Positions 1 through 11,200 of a DNA stretch of 64,000 nucleotides are shown here, one piece after another; the first letter of the stretch is position 1, and the number at the start of each line of letters is the position of its first letter. The stretch comes from Pteria penguin (lineage: Eukaryota; Mollusca; Bivalvia; Pterioida; Pteriidae). The notes beneath the pieces were generated by a model. That model ran no database searches. It was given only the letters and a program-made list of their open reading frames with translations, and was not told the DNA's origin. The position numbers and the translations under genes were made by a program. Where the stretch lies: NCBI GenBank assembly GCA_035048485.1, contig CM068583.1, positions 27,897,841 to 27,961,840 of the forward strand, given 5' to 3'.

Positions 1-900
1 TATACGTGTATATGTTTTAATTTTTATCACTGCCATCAATGGAATTTAATGAATGTTGACATGTCTCGCTATCTGTTAATCGAATCTCCCCATAGACCAT
101 CGCTGCATGTCATCTATAACTTCATTTTCTCAGGTTTGTAGTCCATTTTTGTATGCGCAATTTTAATTTGTTTTCTTGACAATTCGACCTAGATACAAAA
201 GTTTCTCATACAAAGGATTTTATAAACAATTCTTGTTATCTCAGTTGTATAAACCTCTCTTATTACGTCCTCGGAGACTATTTATAACAAAAAGTCATTT
301 CGAAGCAGGTACATGGTCTAATTATACAGATGCAATTGTACATCTGATCCTTCACCCTGGGGTTCAGAAACGATATGTGGTCACCAATTTTGCATACAAT
401 GGAAACATCACAACCATCTCGAAAATGTTAGGCCTGTGTTCAGGGCCCGAAACTGAAAAAATTCTGGGCCATTAAATTGGGAATTTTAAAAAGTTGGACA
501 ACCTCCATTAAATTTACTGAAATTTTTGTTTGCCCAAAGAGATTTTAGGTTGTTTTTTTATGACTGGACGACTGCTAATTTCTAGACCTGTGTATTTATT
601 ACCTCATACTTATTACATAATTGATAAAAAATTTTATCAAAAAATTAATAGCATTTCCAAAATGTTGTCATTACATTTGGAAAAAAATAACTGGCTTTAC
701 TCCTTCATGAACATACGAATTTATATAGAATTGGTTTTCTCCAAGAATAATCTGCTACGGATATCTGTTGTAGAAAACAAAAATAGGCAAAAAAGAGAAG
801 AGGTAATAATTTAATTTCAACTATACTAAATTATACTTGATGTTTAATGAACATATGGAAAAATGTTCCTTTGTTATAAAATACGACTGCCTAAAAATGT
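1..900. other. Left-edge region, no recognised gene
   Basis: AT-rich sequence. A 99-codon plus-strand open frame (176-475) begins from a non-ATG start and contains the stretch YTDAIVHLILHPGVQKRYVV. I do not recognise it, and it lacks obvious splice sites or domain motifs. A second frame (530-814) is lysine/isoleucine-rich low-complexity sequence. I see no support for a host gene here. Confidence 0.4.
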
Positions 901-1192
901 TAGTAATCAATATCGAAGAAGTACCAAACCGTTATTCATTCTCAAAGTCCAAGGACAGATGCAAAATCGTGTAAGTTTCAAAAAGAAACTGTTGTGAACC
1001 CCGAAATACTGAAAAATTCCGAGGTGAGACCAGGTGCCCGGGGAGTGTAAGCGTCTCCTGTTTGCATGCATCACCCGTCACAGCAGTTCTTAAGAAACAT
1101 GTCAAAATCAAGAGTTTTGGTTTCCTAATTGTACATACGAAAGTACAAAACTGGTATACAAAGTCATATTTGGTGTTCACTGAACAGGTCAT

Positions 1193-2302
1193 TTAGTCGC
1201 ATTCCAGAATATTATCAATCATTCTAGAAAGAGGCACATCATATTTTCGTACAAGATCCCCATAGCGACCGTAGAACTTCCTCATTAACGATTTCAGACG
1301 TTCTTTAACATATCCCTGCATGAGCAACTTAGTGGCCAGTCGTTTGGCCCTTGGAATAAAACCGTCGTATAGAGAACAGGCTCTTGCGTACCTTATAAGT
1401 TGAGATATAAAAACTCCATAGGCAGGTGAGGACGGGATATTGCTGCAAAGAAACGGAAAGTTGGTTATTTGGAAGTTAAAATCGTCACGTTTGTCATACA
1501 GAGAGGTGTTCAAATGACCATTATTGTCGAAAATTAAAAATATATCCAGATACCAAGCGGAATTATTGCTCTCGGTTGTCTCTTTTATCTCAGGTTCATG
1601 GGGATAGATTTCATGTATGTAATCCTTAAAGTTAGGATTATTGATTGTCAATACGTCGTCTATATATCTATACGTAAAATTAAATTGAGATGCAAGGCTT
1701 TTTCTGCCTGTGGAGAGCATGTTTTGAATAAATTCTGCCTCATACGAATATAAGAAAATGTCAGCAAGAAAATGGGCGCAGTTAGTTCCCATGGGAATGC
1801 CAGTGATTTGCTGAAAAATATTCCGTCCAAACACCACGAAAATATTGTCTATTAAAAATTCCAACATTTTGATGATTTGATTTTCGGTATACTTGTGTTT
1901 TGCATCAGAGTGTTCTTTTACAAAATATGTATCTTCCCGCCCAATGACAAGATATTTATATCTACGATTTCCATTTTTATGGAAAAAAAAATTTCGAATA
2001 ATTGTAGCAAGTCTGTTTTTGAGCTTTTGATGCGGAATTGTAGTGTAGAGCGTGGAGAAGTCAAAAGATTTGATGCTGAAAATATTATTAAATTTCGGAG
2101 ATTTTAGATTCTCTAAAAGTTCTTTAGAATTCTTGAGGATCCACATCTGATTTATTCCGCTTCTGGAGTATGCGGTATCAAAGTAAATTTGAAGACCATG
2201 CTTGATGTGTGTCAATATCTTCGTTAGCAATATGGATGGGGGTTTGGTGGTACACTTGGAAAAACCAGCAATGAAACGATGTTTGTAAGGGGTTTTGTGC
2301 AT
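1193..2302 (-). CDS. Penelope-like (Naiad-type) reverse transcriptase, C-terminal part
   Basis: An open frame of 369 codons encoding the RT fingers, palm and thumb. Visible motifs are SGINQMWILKNSKELL, FDFSTLYTTIPHQKL (motif A, FDFSTLYT), GIPMGTNCAHFLADIFL (motif B region), FTYRYIDDVLTINNP (catalytic YIDD, motif C), DKRDDFNFQITNFPF and PAYGVFISQLIRYARACS. The natural protein continues upstream through 2303-2955 in shifted frames (LPYIYQIPKMHKTPYKHRF is readable across 2340-2280), so the ATG at 2302 is not the true start. The product would copy element RNA at endonuclease nicks. The family relationship is secure from the motifs; activity is excluded by upstream frameshifts and a stop. Confidence 0.9.
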   Translation of the reverse strand: MHKTPYKHRFIAGFSKCTTKPPSILLTKILTHIKHGLQIYFDTAYSRSGINQMWILKNSKELLENLKSPKFNNIFSIKSFDFSTLYTTIPHQKLKNRLATIIRNFFFHKNGNRRYKYLVIGREDTYFVKEHSDAKHKYTENQIIKMLEFLIDNIFVVFGRNIFQQITGIPMGTNCAHFLADIFLYSYEAEFIQNMLSTGRKSLASQFNFTYRYIDDVLTINNPNFKDYIHEIYPHEPEIKETTESNNSAWYLDIFLIFDNNGHLNTSLYDKRDDFNFQITNFPFLCSNIPSSPAYGVFISQLIRYARACSLYDGFIPRAKRLATKLLMQGYVKERLKSLMRKFYGRYGDLVRKYDVPLSRMIDNILECD

Positions 2303-2548
2303 TTTTGGAATCTAATAAATATAAGGTAATTCAAGGTCAGAGTTTGTCGTGGTGATTCCAAAAGACTCGAGGACAGATTTGTGGTTTTGAAGTATTTCAG
2401 AAATAGATGAATTTGTGTATGTGTATGTTGGATTTCCAGGTGCAGAGTGTAATCCAAGTTCCTCTAACAGACAATTAATGTAAAATCTTTTGCAAACGAA
2501 GGTTTAATTGTTTGCTGCTTTGTCAACTGGGACAATAATAAATTTTTC

Positions 2549-2955
2549 GTGGAGTTCAGAGAGTTCTCTGGCTACATCAGGGTCATTAAATATAAACTCG
2601 TATCTGGTTCTACCGAATGCCTGAGACGCCCTATTCTTCTTTTGAGTAGTTCTCCGATGGATTTCATCCACTCGGAGAGAGTGTCAGGCTCCACTTCTTC
2701 TCTTTTTGACTATCTCCTGGCATATTCCTCGCATGCATCCATAATAATTTTGAAATTTTCATGCTATGTGAACGAACGGGACTCTCTATATTTAGGACCT
2801 TTCTTCAGGAGGTCTCGTAATTTCCTGTTATGGACTATATTGAGGTCACCAGTTACAACATGGCCGCATGGAGGGTAAAGATACTTTAATGTGGAACATG
2901 TACAGGGTGATAGGTCTTTTGTAATGTTATGTGAATCAAGACACTGTAAAAACAC
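2549..2955 (-). pseudogene. Naiad-type PLE linker with CxC motif and N-terminal RT region (broken)
   Basis: The minus strand encodes [19 protein letters not shown], then [23 protein letters not shown]. After an in-frame TAG (near 2770) it continues with HENFKIIMDACEEYARRWSK and EEVEPDTLSEWMKSIGELL. The Cys-x-Cys element between endonuclease and RT is the signature used to define N-terminal-endonuclease PLEs. The TAG replaces what is probably a tryptophan codon (TGG), so this is simple decay, not recoding. Confidence 0.75.
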
Positions 2956-3137
2956 TTTTATAATTAAATATTTTAGACGACACAGAAGATGTATAGCTGT
3001 GGGAAATACAAGGCGACTCCTGATATTTGAAATATGGAGGGATTTTATCCTTGACTAACCTATGGTTCAAAATGTTACTCAAATTAAGAGCATCAATCCC
3101 CTTATTTGCAAATTTCATTTTAAGGAAGGGGCGAATG

Positions 3138-3797
3138 TTATCGAATAGATATATCGGTTTTAACTGCCTTGAAAAGTCTGCTAGACGATATGTCCATAAT
3201 GATGCCCTGCAGTCGATATTGTGGGGAACTAGAGTCGGTAAAATGTAAGGATATTGACGATCCGTACAATTCATATAACCTTTTCAAAGGAAGGGAATAT
3301 AACTTGGTACGAATATGATGAAGCCCTAATGGTAGATTGACAAATGGTAAAAGAGCGTCAAAAGATATATCGTGGATATTGGGCTTATTATACCTACGTT
3401 TTCCATGACTTCCACGCCTCTTTGATGTATGGCCAAACAATTGAAGATCATTCACCGACTGGTTCCCAGGGCTTGTTAAATTTCCTACAGTATTAATGTG
3501 GTCATTGCAACCATAATGTGCCGCGGTACCTAATTCTCTAATCCAATAATCTTCCCTTTTTCGGCGAAAGGGGGTACTTAGGTTAGGATTATTGGAAGGA
3601 TGGTATATTTTTCCAAAATGCGGACTTTCAGGGACAAAATAGAATGGTCGGCCGAATTAAAATGTCTATAAAGTAATTGGTTACCACTGTGGTTTATTTG
3701 AAAACGGTGCCCTGACATCCTGGTACGTAATTGACCCTTCGTCTCTCCGACATAAATCATGCCGCATAAGATAGGTTCCACAAAATCTGTATCGATT
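3138..3797 (-). pseudogene. GIY-YIG endonuclease core and following linker of PLE copy A1 (frameshifted)
   Basis: 3797-3578 carries CGMIYVGETKGQLRTRMSGH, the GIY-YIG active-site strand and the conserved Arg helix. A one-base loss in an A-run near 3610 shifts the frame. The next frame continues EKIYHPSNNPNLSTPFRRKR, then EDYWIRELGTAAHYGCND, supplying the catalytic Glu and Asn. Beyond it, 3455-3138 and 3274-2936 continue in further frames with NIHDISFDALLPFVNLPLGL and LKMKFANKGIDALNLSNIL. The minus-strand order endonuclease then RT is direct evidence of the permuted layout. Confidence 0.8.
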
Positions 3798-4829
3798 CTA
3801 CTCACAAAAATATTATCAGAAATTAAATCTGGCCTTCATAGATATTGCGAAACAGTATATTCCAGAAGTGGAATTAATCAAATGTGGATCCTTAAAAATT
3901 CAAAAGAGTTGTTAGAACATCTAAAATCAAAAAGTTTTACAAAAATTCACTCCATCAAGTCTTTTGACTTTTCGACTCTGTACACAACGATCCCTCATCA
4001 GAAATTAAAAGACAGATTAGCGGAAATTATTCAAAATGCATTTACTAGTAAAAACGGAAGCCGCAAATTCAAATATATAGTAATAGGCCACGATAAAACT
4101 TACTTTGTTAGGGAAAATTCTGATTCCAAAAATAAATACACTGAAACAGCTGTCATTCAGATGTTGAACTTTCTTATCGATAACATTTTTGTGGTGTTTG
4201 GAGGTAAGGTTTTTCAACAAATTGTCGGCATTCCAATGGGCACTAACTGTGCTCCGCTTCTGGCTGACATATTCCTTTATTCATACGAAGCTGAGTTCAT
4301 TCAGTCTTTGCTTTCGCAAGGAAAAAAACAATTGGCTCTTGGCTTCAATTTTACTTACAGATATATAGATGACTTGCTTTCAATTAATAATCCTTCATTC
4401 GCGGATTACCTTAGCATCATCTATCCAAGTGAACTGGAGGTCAAAGAAACCACAGAAACTAGTAATTCTACTTCGTATTTAGATATTATGTTGTCTTTCG
4501 ACATTAATGGTCAATTCAACACCTCACTCTATGACAAACGTGACGATTTCAATTTCGCTATCACAAACTTTCCTTTCATAAGTAGCAACATTCCATCATC
4601 GCCCGCATACGGCGTATTCATATCTCAGTTAATACGTTATTCCAGAGCATGTTCAAATTACAATGACTTTGTTCTGAGGGCTAGGCGACTTTCAGTTAAG
4701 CTGCTCAACCAGGGTTATATATGTGCTAGACTAGCATCGTCACTGAGGAAGTTCTACGGTCGTTACGAGACTCTTATTACTCCATATGATATCTCGTTAT
4801 CCAGACTTTTAAATGATATTCTGGACTGA
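3797..4829 (+). CDS. Penelope-like reverse transcriptase fragment (copy A2)
   Basis: An uninterrupted RT frame of about 344 codons. It has SGINQMWILKNSKELLEHLK, FDFSTLYTTIPHQKL, GIPMGTNCAPLLADIFLYSY, FTYRYIDDLLSINNPSF (catalytic YIDD), SLYDKRDDFNFAITNFPF, SSPAYGVFISQLIRYSRACS and a C-terminal SLRKFYGRYETLITPYDISL. The in-frame ATG at 3759 lies in the antisense of the host copy's endonuclease, so the first dozen residues of that frame are not element sequence. There is no endonuclease, so it cannot move on its own. It is about two-thirds similar in protein to copy A1 by eye, so it belongs to a different subfamily. Confidence 0.88.
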
Positions 4830-4952
4830 GACCGATTCCGATCACTTTACACAGATTTGACACCTTCTATACTAGAAGGTTACCTACTTCGACTTCTCCA
4901 TATATAGATACATATGGAATTCACACGATTTGACTCTTTCTACGGGGTATAT

Positions 4953-5012
4953 GTGACGGGTGTTGCTAGCAAGCAGGAGATGCTCACTCTCCCCGGGCAC
5001 CTGATCTCACTC
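4953..5012 (+). other. Conserved 3'-UTR box of PLE family A (sense orientation)
   Basis: A block starting GTGACGGGTGTTGCTAGCAA and ending CCCCGGGCACCTGATCTCAC, 125-185 bp after the RT stop. The same block follows the RT in copies A1 (1081-1021, minus), A3 (41246-41186, minus) and A5 (53330-53269, minus). It also occurs alone at 24821-24876, 27563-27620, 29491-29552 and 56188-56249. It contains a palindrome (TTGCTAGCAA) and a possible hairpin GGAGA/TCTCC. Confidence 0.75.
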
Positions 5013-5339
5013 CACCACAGGGGTTCACATATGCTCTTCAAGTAGACATATTTTGTTATTTTCCATTTGTTTTTCATTTTCACTGATTTTGTATGTCCTA
5101 TGGTTTCATGATTTTTGGACTTGTGGTTTGGATTTATCCATCATCTTTACATTTCAAAAGTACGAGTAGAAATAGAACGTTTTGTAAGATTACTCGTAAA
5201 AGTGTTGTCGGTTATGAGGATCGCGCATGTTTTACAGTTTTTGTCTCCGCATTTGGATATATTACAATCAGTAGGGACAAAATTGTGATCCTTTATCTAC
5301 AACCTCGACTTTTCATGCTTTAATAGCTATATAACTGTC

Positions 5340-6260
5340 TGCATTCTTATACCACATCCTGTTGTCATCACTAACAATTTATGTATTCTTGGTAATGTCC
5401 CGTAGGACACCTGTATTACCTGTCATATCCGTGTCCATAGATATAGCAGTGTGGCACCTTTTTGAGTGGGCGACGTGCCAGCCACTATGTAACTTCTTCT
5501 TTCAGGCATTCATAGTGAATTACTGCACGACAAGTATCCTCGGGGACAATTTGTCCACCAGCAGAGATTATTTAGAACAATGTTTCTACTTTGCGCTTTT
5601 TGATGCAAAATTTGCAACGCTCAAATGGCGAACTAATTAAAATCGGCGAAGTGTGAACAAAGAATATTTTTATATCGAGGGTAGTGCATGCTTCAAACCT
5701 CTTTGATTTTCAATCCTTTCGAGACTACAATATATGTTAATTATTTCCTATAATTTCAATAAATGAATGTTTGCAAATTATTGTACAATACCAAAACAAC
5801 ATAATTACTAGCACAATATAATTTCCCTTACTACATTTAAAACACTAATAGAAAATCTTAACTTCACCTTTCTCTTTCCGTGATTTTACAAATAAAACGG
5901 AGACTTCGAAAACTCAAACCTAACGAAGTGATTTGACGGTCCTTTATTCTTCGAGTTATCGAAGTTCGACTGTATATAAATATATAGAAAAACTATGTAG
6001 TGTAGCAAATCTGAGAAATATACTTATGCTTAAAATAAAACCTTCTTTTTACATAGTACAATTTGAGTTTTAGAAGTACCATCTCTGATTACATCATGAT
6101 GATGATGATCAAGATGATTATGATGATGATGATGAGGAGGATAACCATCATCAAGATGACCAAAATAACACACTCAAAAACAAATAAAAGCAAAAGGTGT
6201 CGAATGTAATTTAAGGAATAAGAGATGAATTGAGTTGCTGACAGGGAGATGCTTACTTTC
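5340..6260. other. AT-rich spacer with a GAT-repeat tract
   Basis: No exon or element recognised. A short trinucleotide tract (ATG/GAT repeats) lies at about 6096-6142. The frame at 5362-5640 has no domain signature. Confidence 0.4.
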
Positions 6261-6267
6261 CTTTGTA

Positions 6268-6565
6268 TTGGTGGTCTAGTTTTCAGTGCTTTTGTACTGA
6301 CGTAAAATATATACTTAAAATTTTCAGTCATTAAATTTGGTAAATTACTCTAAAACTAAAGAGTATCTCCCTCAAGCATAGCTCTGTTCTTGATTCTTGG
6401 GTTCACTGTTCGGCCGAATTGATTTTAATACTGTTCTTCAAATATTTGTATATTATTAGAATTCCGATCATTCGGCCATGCGCATCACCGAAAAGACATA
6501 AGTTGTCGAAATGCGCATCTGGTGCACAAAACTATAACGTATATATGTTCTAATAATTATTTTTT
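6268..6565 (+). mobile_element. Retrozyme copy R1 (degenerate monomer with hammerhead remnant)
   Basis: Shares with copies R2, R4 and R5 the blocks CTAGTTTTCAGTGCTTTTGT, GAGTATCTCCCTC and AGAATTCCGATCATTCGGCC, followed by a hammerhead-like segment at 6482-6525. Stem I halves (GCATCA / TGGTGC), stem II (GACA-TAAGT-TGTC), GAA and the ATG-CG-CAT stem III are present. The CUGANGA core reads CCGAAAA, so it should not cleave. Confidence 0.7.
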
Positions 6566-6569
6566 CGAT

Positions 6570-8395
6570 ATTTGATATAATTGTTGGGCATAAAGAGTTC
6601 TAAGTTTGTTTAAGATTGTGACGTTATCTCAGAAAAGACACACATGCTAAAGAAAAGTTTCGTGGTGTGTTAAACTACAACGGGTCACTTTCAATGCTTG
6701 ATACATAAAATGTGACGTCAGAAGACGTCAGCGCTTCAGTAAGAGTGTTTATCATGCAAACATAGATTTAGATTAGGATAGACAAAGAGTATCTTCTGGA
6801 CAGACAAGGAAAATTAAACTGTTTTATGTATTTGAGTGAAATTTGTGACTTCGTACAATCGCCTATTTTTGTAATGTTGTTTTCTGTGTTAATTGCACTT
6901 TTATTAAATTTATGTACATGTCCCTGGAGAATTGTGTCATACAGCCTGGTCAGATGTTTTCTGTCTTCCCTTTAACGTCGATTTTCCACAGCAGTACAAC
7001 AATCCTATGAATCTTACAAAGCCAGTTAATAATAAACCTTTCGCCGAATTTCTCGGTCTCTTTTATTTCAATGAAAATGTTAAGTACATGTTCATATAAA
7101 TATTGAACAATTGAAAATGTTATCGAATTTAAACAAATGATTTGCTAGTACTTTACAATATATTTACGTGGAACTGTTGTTCTCTTAAATGCAAGTTCTG
7201 AGTAAATATCGAACAAACCTTGTGTTTATTCTTCTAAATAAATAAGCAGAATGTTCATCAATCGACACTCAGAGGCTTTTAAAAATACAGCAGAAATATA
7301 TGTTCCATATTTATTGAAATGTACATAGGAATTTAAAGATTGGTGTTTCTGGATTGTAAAAATATTTACATAATACTGATAATCATATATAATTCATTTA
7401 TGGGTGACCTATGAAGTTACATTTCTGTTATTGCAGTTTTCTTCTAAATATGAGAGCTAAACATTATATTAAGAAGCAGATATCTCAGAGATATGGAATC
7501 GAACGAGGAAGATAAATCTAACATACAATCTAGACATAAACACTTATTCGTAATGAATAGTACAATTGGCCTTCCTCTTAAAGGCTATTATATGTCCTAC
7601 TTTACACTAACTTGGTATTAATCCAATCTGAACAAAGTAGTGAAGATAGTTTCACTTCCTTGTTCCTATTAACTGTAACGATGGTTGATTGTACTTGAAT
7701 TTCAGATTACAGGGTTTGAGATTGAAGGTTGAAAAACATCGAAAATATTAAGAGTAAAATTCGAATACAAAGGTATGCATGCTGTGGGTGAAAAAACTCT
7801 TAACTTGAACTATTGGCAACCATATAACCACATATCGTATTGCTGTTGTCAGACCTAATGGCCAGGGAAATCCAGTAATTCAAACCTGTGTGACACATGG
7901 CTTGATTCCAAGGTGGGGATGCCACTTCCTTTACACCAGCGGGCCTCCACTGATGTGCATAAATGAAACATGTAGTCTGTATAAACCAAAGGCTGGTTTC
8001 GCCTGGCTTACATAGCATGCTGCATACAACGTCCCGCTACGAAGACACCCCCCCCCCACCAAATAAAAATGATTGTTCCATTCATGTACATATACTACGG
8101 CATGCTCAGTAAACAACGGGGAAGTGATGATATAATATGAAATGTTTGGCACGTGGCTTGTTTCCGTGGTGGGGATGTCACATACTCTACACCGACGGAT
8201 CTCCATTCATATATTGAATTAAGTTTACGAGGTATGATAAAAAAGTTCTCTGCCCGATATTTTTTGATACAATAAATAAGTACATGTATAAACCCCAATC
8301 AAACCATTATTCAATCGTACTGAACATTTGGTAGAGAAAGTAGTATTTCAAAGCTTTTGATTATATACGGAACTCCCTGATAATGATTTAAGAAT
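6570..8395. other. Repeat-derived spacer
   Basis: No host exon seen. A diverged direct duplication of about 75 bp is present: 7888-7962 (GGCTTGATTCCAAGGTGGGG...) and 8148-8222 (GGCTTGTTTCCGTGGTGGGG...). A C-run lies at 8049-8057. Confidence 0.4.
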
Positions 8396-9060
8396 TAGTC
8401 AAAAGGGGAACAAAAACTTACGCTAGAGTATTGATTAAGGATATATGTAAGATGGGGATTACTCCAAAGGATTTTCATTAGGACTTCATGAAAATCCTCG
8501 GAAGAGGTCACCTTATTGTTGAAATGGACTGTTGAATTAAGAAAAGGTTGGGGAGAGAGCAATGAAGATGATGAACGTTCTGGAGCGATCCAAAGGAGGG
8601 CACCACAAACGAAAACGTTGATATTGTCCACGCTCTTGTCATGTGCGACAGAAAGCGAAACCTCCGAGATATAGCCAGACAAATTGGCATAATTTGGGCA
8701 CAAAGTTCTGTTTAATCAATTTTATCCGACATTTTTGGTATGTCTCAGGTCTCTGCGAGCTGGGTTCCCTAGAATGTCGGCTGAAGCTCAAAAGAAAAAT
8801 CTTATATTTTAAATCTTTTGGGGATGATCCCGTGGATTTTACGGTTTGATTTGTCACTTGAGATGCAACTTGGGTTTACCATTTTGATGCTGAATCTAAA
8901 AATCAATGCACCTTTGAGATTTTTCTTATCCCTCATATTCTCTAGATTAAACCCCATTTGACTGTTATCTGTTTCCAAAACTAAAATTTTACCTACGTGG
9001 AAAAAGTATAGAAAGCAATGGTGGTGTCATGGACGTTGTATATAAATACTTAGGGGAATT
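8395..9060 (+). pseudogene. Mariner (Tc1/mariner) transposase fossil
   Basis: Reading across three plus-strand frames recovers mariner transposase pieces in order: GITPKDFH (helix-turn-helix region), EDDERSG, TNENVDIVHALVMCDRK, NLRDIARQIG, ILSDIFGMSQVSA, WVPRMSAEAQKKNL and DATWVYHFDAESKNQCTF. The last is the block around the second catalytic Asp. Several frameshifts and stops make it inactive. Terminal inverted repeats were not identified. Family assignment rests on the DETW-like block and the WVPR block. Confidence 0.75.
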
Positions 9061-9411
9061 CTATTTAAAACAGATTAAGATATTGGAACAGAGATGGAGA
9101 ATTTGCATTGAGATAAAAGTATATTATACGGAAAAACAATGATAATTCTTTAAGTTTTGGGTATTCCTAAGAACATGTGGCCGAGAACGTTTTGATAATA
9201 CCGTGTACATTTTTGTCAGTTAAAACACAATCACGAACACAATACACAATTTCTGCGATTTTATTGGGCAAAGCGCATTGATTGATTTAATGGCAGCAAA
9301 TAGTTCTATACAATGAATAAGATTCCTTTTTGTGTCTAATATTGTGTATTATACCTCCTCCCCCACCCTAAGAAGTAGGGACTATACTTGAATCATTGTG
9401 TCCGTCCATCT

Positions 9412-9850
9412 GTCTACTTTTACTTGTCGCAATTGACACACTTTTTTAAGAGTTATTGCCTTTTGACCAAAATTCAGTTTCTGGACTTTTTAGTCATATG
9501 CTTCGACATATTGAACTGATATTTGGTATATAATTTTGGTGTGATGATCTACAGATTGAGTTTTACTTTTGTCGCAATTGACCTACTTTTCCAAGAGTTA
9601 TAGACCTTTGACAATTTTTTTTCCGGATTTTCTCCTCACGGGCTTCAACATATTGAACTAATACTTGAAATGTAACTTAGGTGTGATGACCTACGCATCG
9701 AGTTTTACATTTGTCGCGATTAACCACTTTTCCAAGAATGCCTTTTGACCGAAATTCGTTTTCCGCACTTTTCTCTCGCGTGCTTTGACATATAGAACTT
9801 AAACTTGGTATATGACTTCAATATGATGATCTACATATCAAGTTTTGACT
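9412..9850. repeat. Minisatellite, about 141-bp unit, three copies
   Basis: Units start near 9412, 9558 and 9700 with a GAGTTTTACTTTTGTCGCAA-like phrase, followed by TTTTCCAAGAGTTAT, CCTTTTGAC and a CATATTGAACT phrase. Units are diverged by substitutions and small indels, so the array is old. Confidence 0.8.
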
Positions 9851-10560
9851 GTTGTTAAAACTTCTTATGACAAGACCCTTTGAAAAGCACCAAATGTTCA
9901 GTTTCTTATCAAGCTATGTTAACTACTCTTCTTTATTGTCTTGCCATAAAGGGATGAATTATTGATGTTTCAACTTTGTTACTGCGGGGGTATTTGTCCC
10001 GTTAGGACAGCTCTTGTTCTACTCTGACTCTAATACACCATTACAACCCATTATAAATATTTCTATGGTACATGTATATATAAATGTGGATGACGGAGTT
10101 TGTTAGGGCTCACGATTATCTAAATTTACTAAAAATATCGACAATTGGAGATTCTACAGAGAATTATCTTTTCTTGACTCCAAAAGGCGGGGGGGGGGGG
10201 GTTGCACAGTGACGTTCAACAAGTTGTGTTAAGCATTGTTATAGAAATAAGGTCATGTGTACAGGATTTATATCATACATTATCACTTGCAATAAAGGGG
10301 GAGGGGTTGAGATCTGTCCATTGAGTAAACACTGAATACCTGTATAGTTATGATAGTCTTTTTAAGTTATTTAGAAACGATCAAATAACTGATATACGAA
10401 ATTGGACTTAAGGCGTTTCACTATTAAGATGGCTTAATCTTAAATTATTCGTCCTTTCTAGCGCTTCTAAACTTGCGCTTCAGAAAACTTATTATAACAC
10501 GCATGCTAAATGTATTGTAAAAGGAATATCGAATATCATTCCAAAATTGAAATAAGATAC
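9850..10560. other. Spacer with short homopolymer runs
   Basis: Contains a G-run (about 10189-10201). No exon, RNA gene or known element seen. Confidence 0.35.
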
Positions 10561-11200
10561 AAAGGCACTGATAAACGATATTAAAAGCTGATAAAAGGTA
10601 TTACTATAGGTCTTGTATTTGGTCCCTCTACAGCCTTATGCAGACTTTTACTTGAACGTTGCACGCTGACTAACAAGGCAGTGGGGACTATATGACGGGC
10701 CTTGTCCAAACCTCTTTCAGAGGAGACATGGTCCTGAACCTAGTCCCCTCTGACTGTTAGTCGGGACTCCTACAGATCTAGGGCCTAGCTTTCAGACTGG
10801 CAGACCACGGTTTATCATGTTGATGTCGCATATATTTTTATATCATTATGTGTTTTACAATACCTTACGTGTTTATATTTTTATGACCTCTTAATATGCG
10901 ATACCTGCTGACCCTTGTTCTTTACATGGAGGATTATTTATAAATTTTTAAATGTACGTCCTTTGATTGTTCTGCTGTTACGGTGAGTGGGAAAGTGGGC
11001 CGGTAAACCTGTTAACCATACCATTTGTTTGGCTTTTGTCAAATAAATGACCGTCCTAAGTCGGTATCGTAATTGCACTACAATCAAATATTTTTGTAAT
11101 GTGTTATATGTGCTAGTATATTATTTATATTCATGTATTGTATAGCTTCATGGTGACTTTTGCCACATTACTGAGCCAGTAACTCCTCTTTTTTCTTTTA
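10560..11200 (+). mobile_element. PLE family B, 3' end (copy B1)
   Basis: Encodes the C-terminal tail of the family-B RT (GLVFGPSTALCRLLLERCTL, then TNKAVGTI and a stop at about 10695). A conserved 3' UTR of about 500 bp follows and ends GAGCCAGTAACTCCTCTTTT. The same UTR is found at 14.75, 22.7, 26.6, 28.2, 49.8, 53.7 and 56.6 kb. 5'-truncated and inactive. Confidence 0.8.

Larger units (their letters stand above)
3795..5140 (+). mobile_element. PLE copy A2, 5'-truncated, nested head-to-head in copy A1
   Basis: A plus-strand insertion starts inside the RT (at SILLTKILSEIKSG), carries the rest of the RT to the stop at 4829, then about 310 bp of 3' UTR ending near GGATTTATCCATCA. Directly beyond it, the minus-strand endonuclease of copy A1 resumes (5150 onward), which shows nesting. 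5' truncation is what target-primed reverse transcription produces. The copy is nearly identical to copy A3 (41.05-42.09 kb), which points to recent movement. Confidence 0.85.
930..5330 (-). mobile_element. Penelope-like element copy A1, Naiad-type (N-terminal GIY-YIG endonuclease, C-terminal RT), interrupted by a nested copy
   Basis: Read on the minus strand, the element runs: Cys-rich endonuclease N-terminus (about 5290-5150, CNISKCGDKNCKTC); a nested insertion (about 3795-5140); the GIY-YIG core (3797-3578, IYVGETKGQLRTRMSGHR); the rest of the endonuclease (REDYWIREL, GCND) after a one-base frameshift near 3610; a linker; a CxC-containing segment (SPCTCS near 2900, then [12 protein letters not shown]); and the reverse transcriptase (2302-1193). 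Endonuclease before RT is the reverse of canonical Penelope order. It matches the described Naiad/Chlamys clade, including the CxC linker. The copy is dead: it has at least one frameshift, a TAG stop near 2770 and the nested insertion. The 3' end lies at about 900-930. Confidence 0.85.

Noticed and set aside
1877..2107. Plus-strand frame opposite the RT
   Set aside because: Antisense shadow of the RT coding region.
2749..2790. Selenocysteine recoding in the Naiad element (known in clams)
   Set aside because: The in-frame stop is TAG, not TGA, and the RT frames of A2 and A3 need no recoding.
3759..3796. ATG of the plus-strand RT frame as true start
   Set aside because: These bases are the antisense of copy A1's endonuclease. 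The RT sequence starts at the insertion junction.
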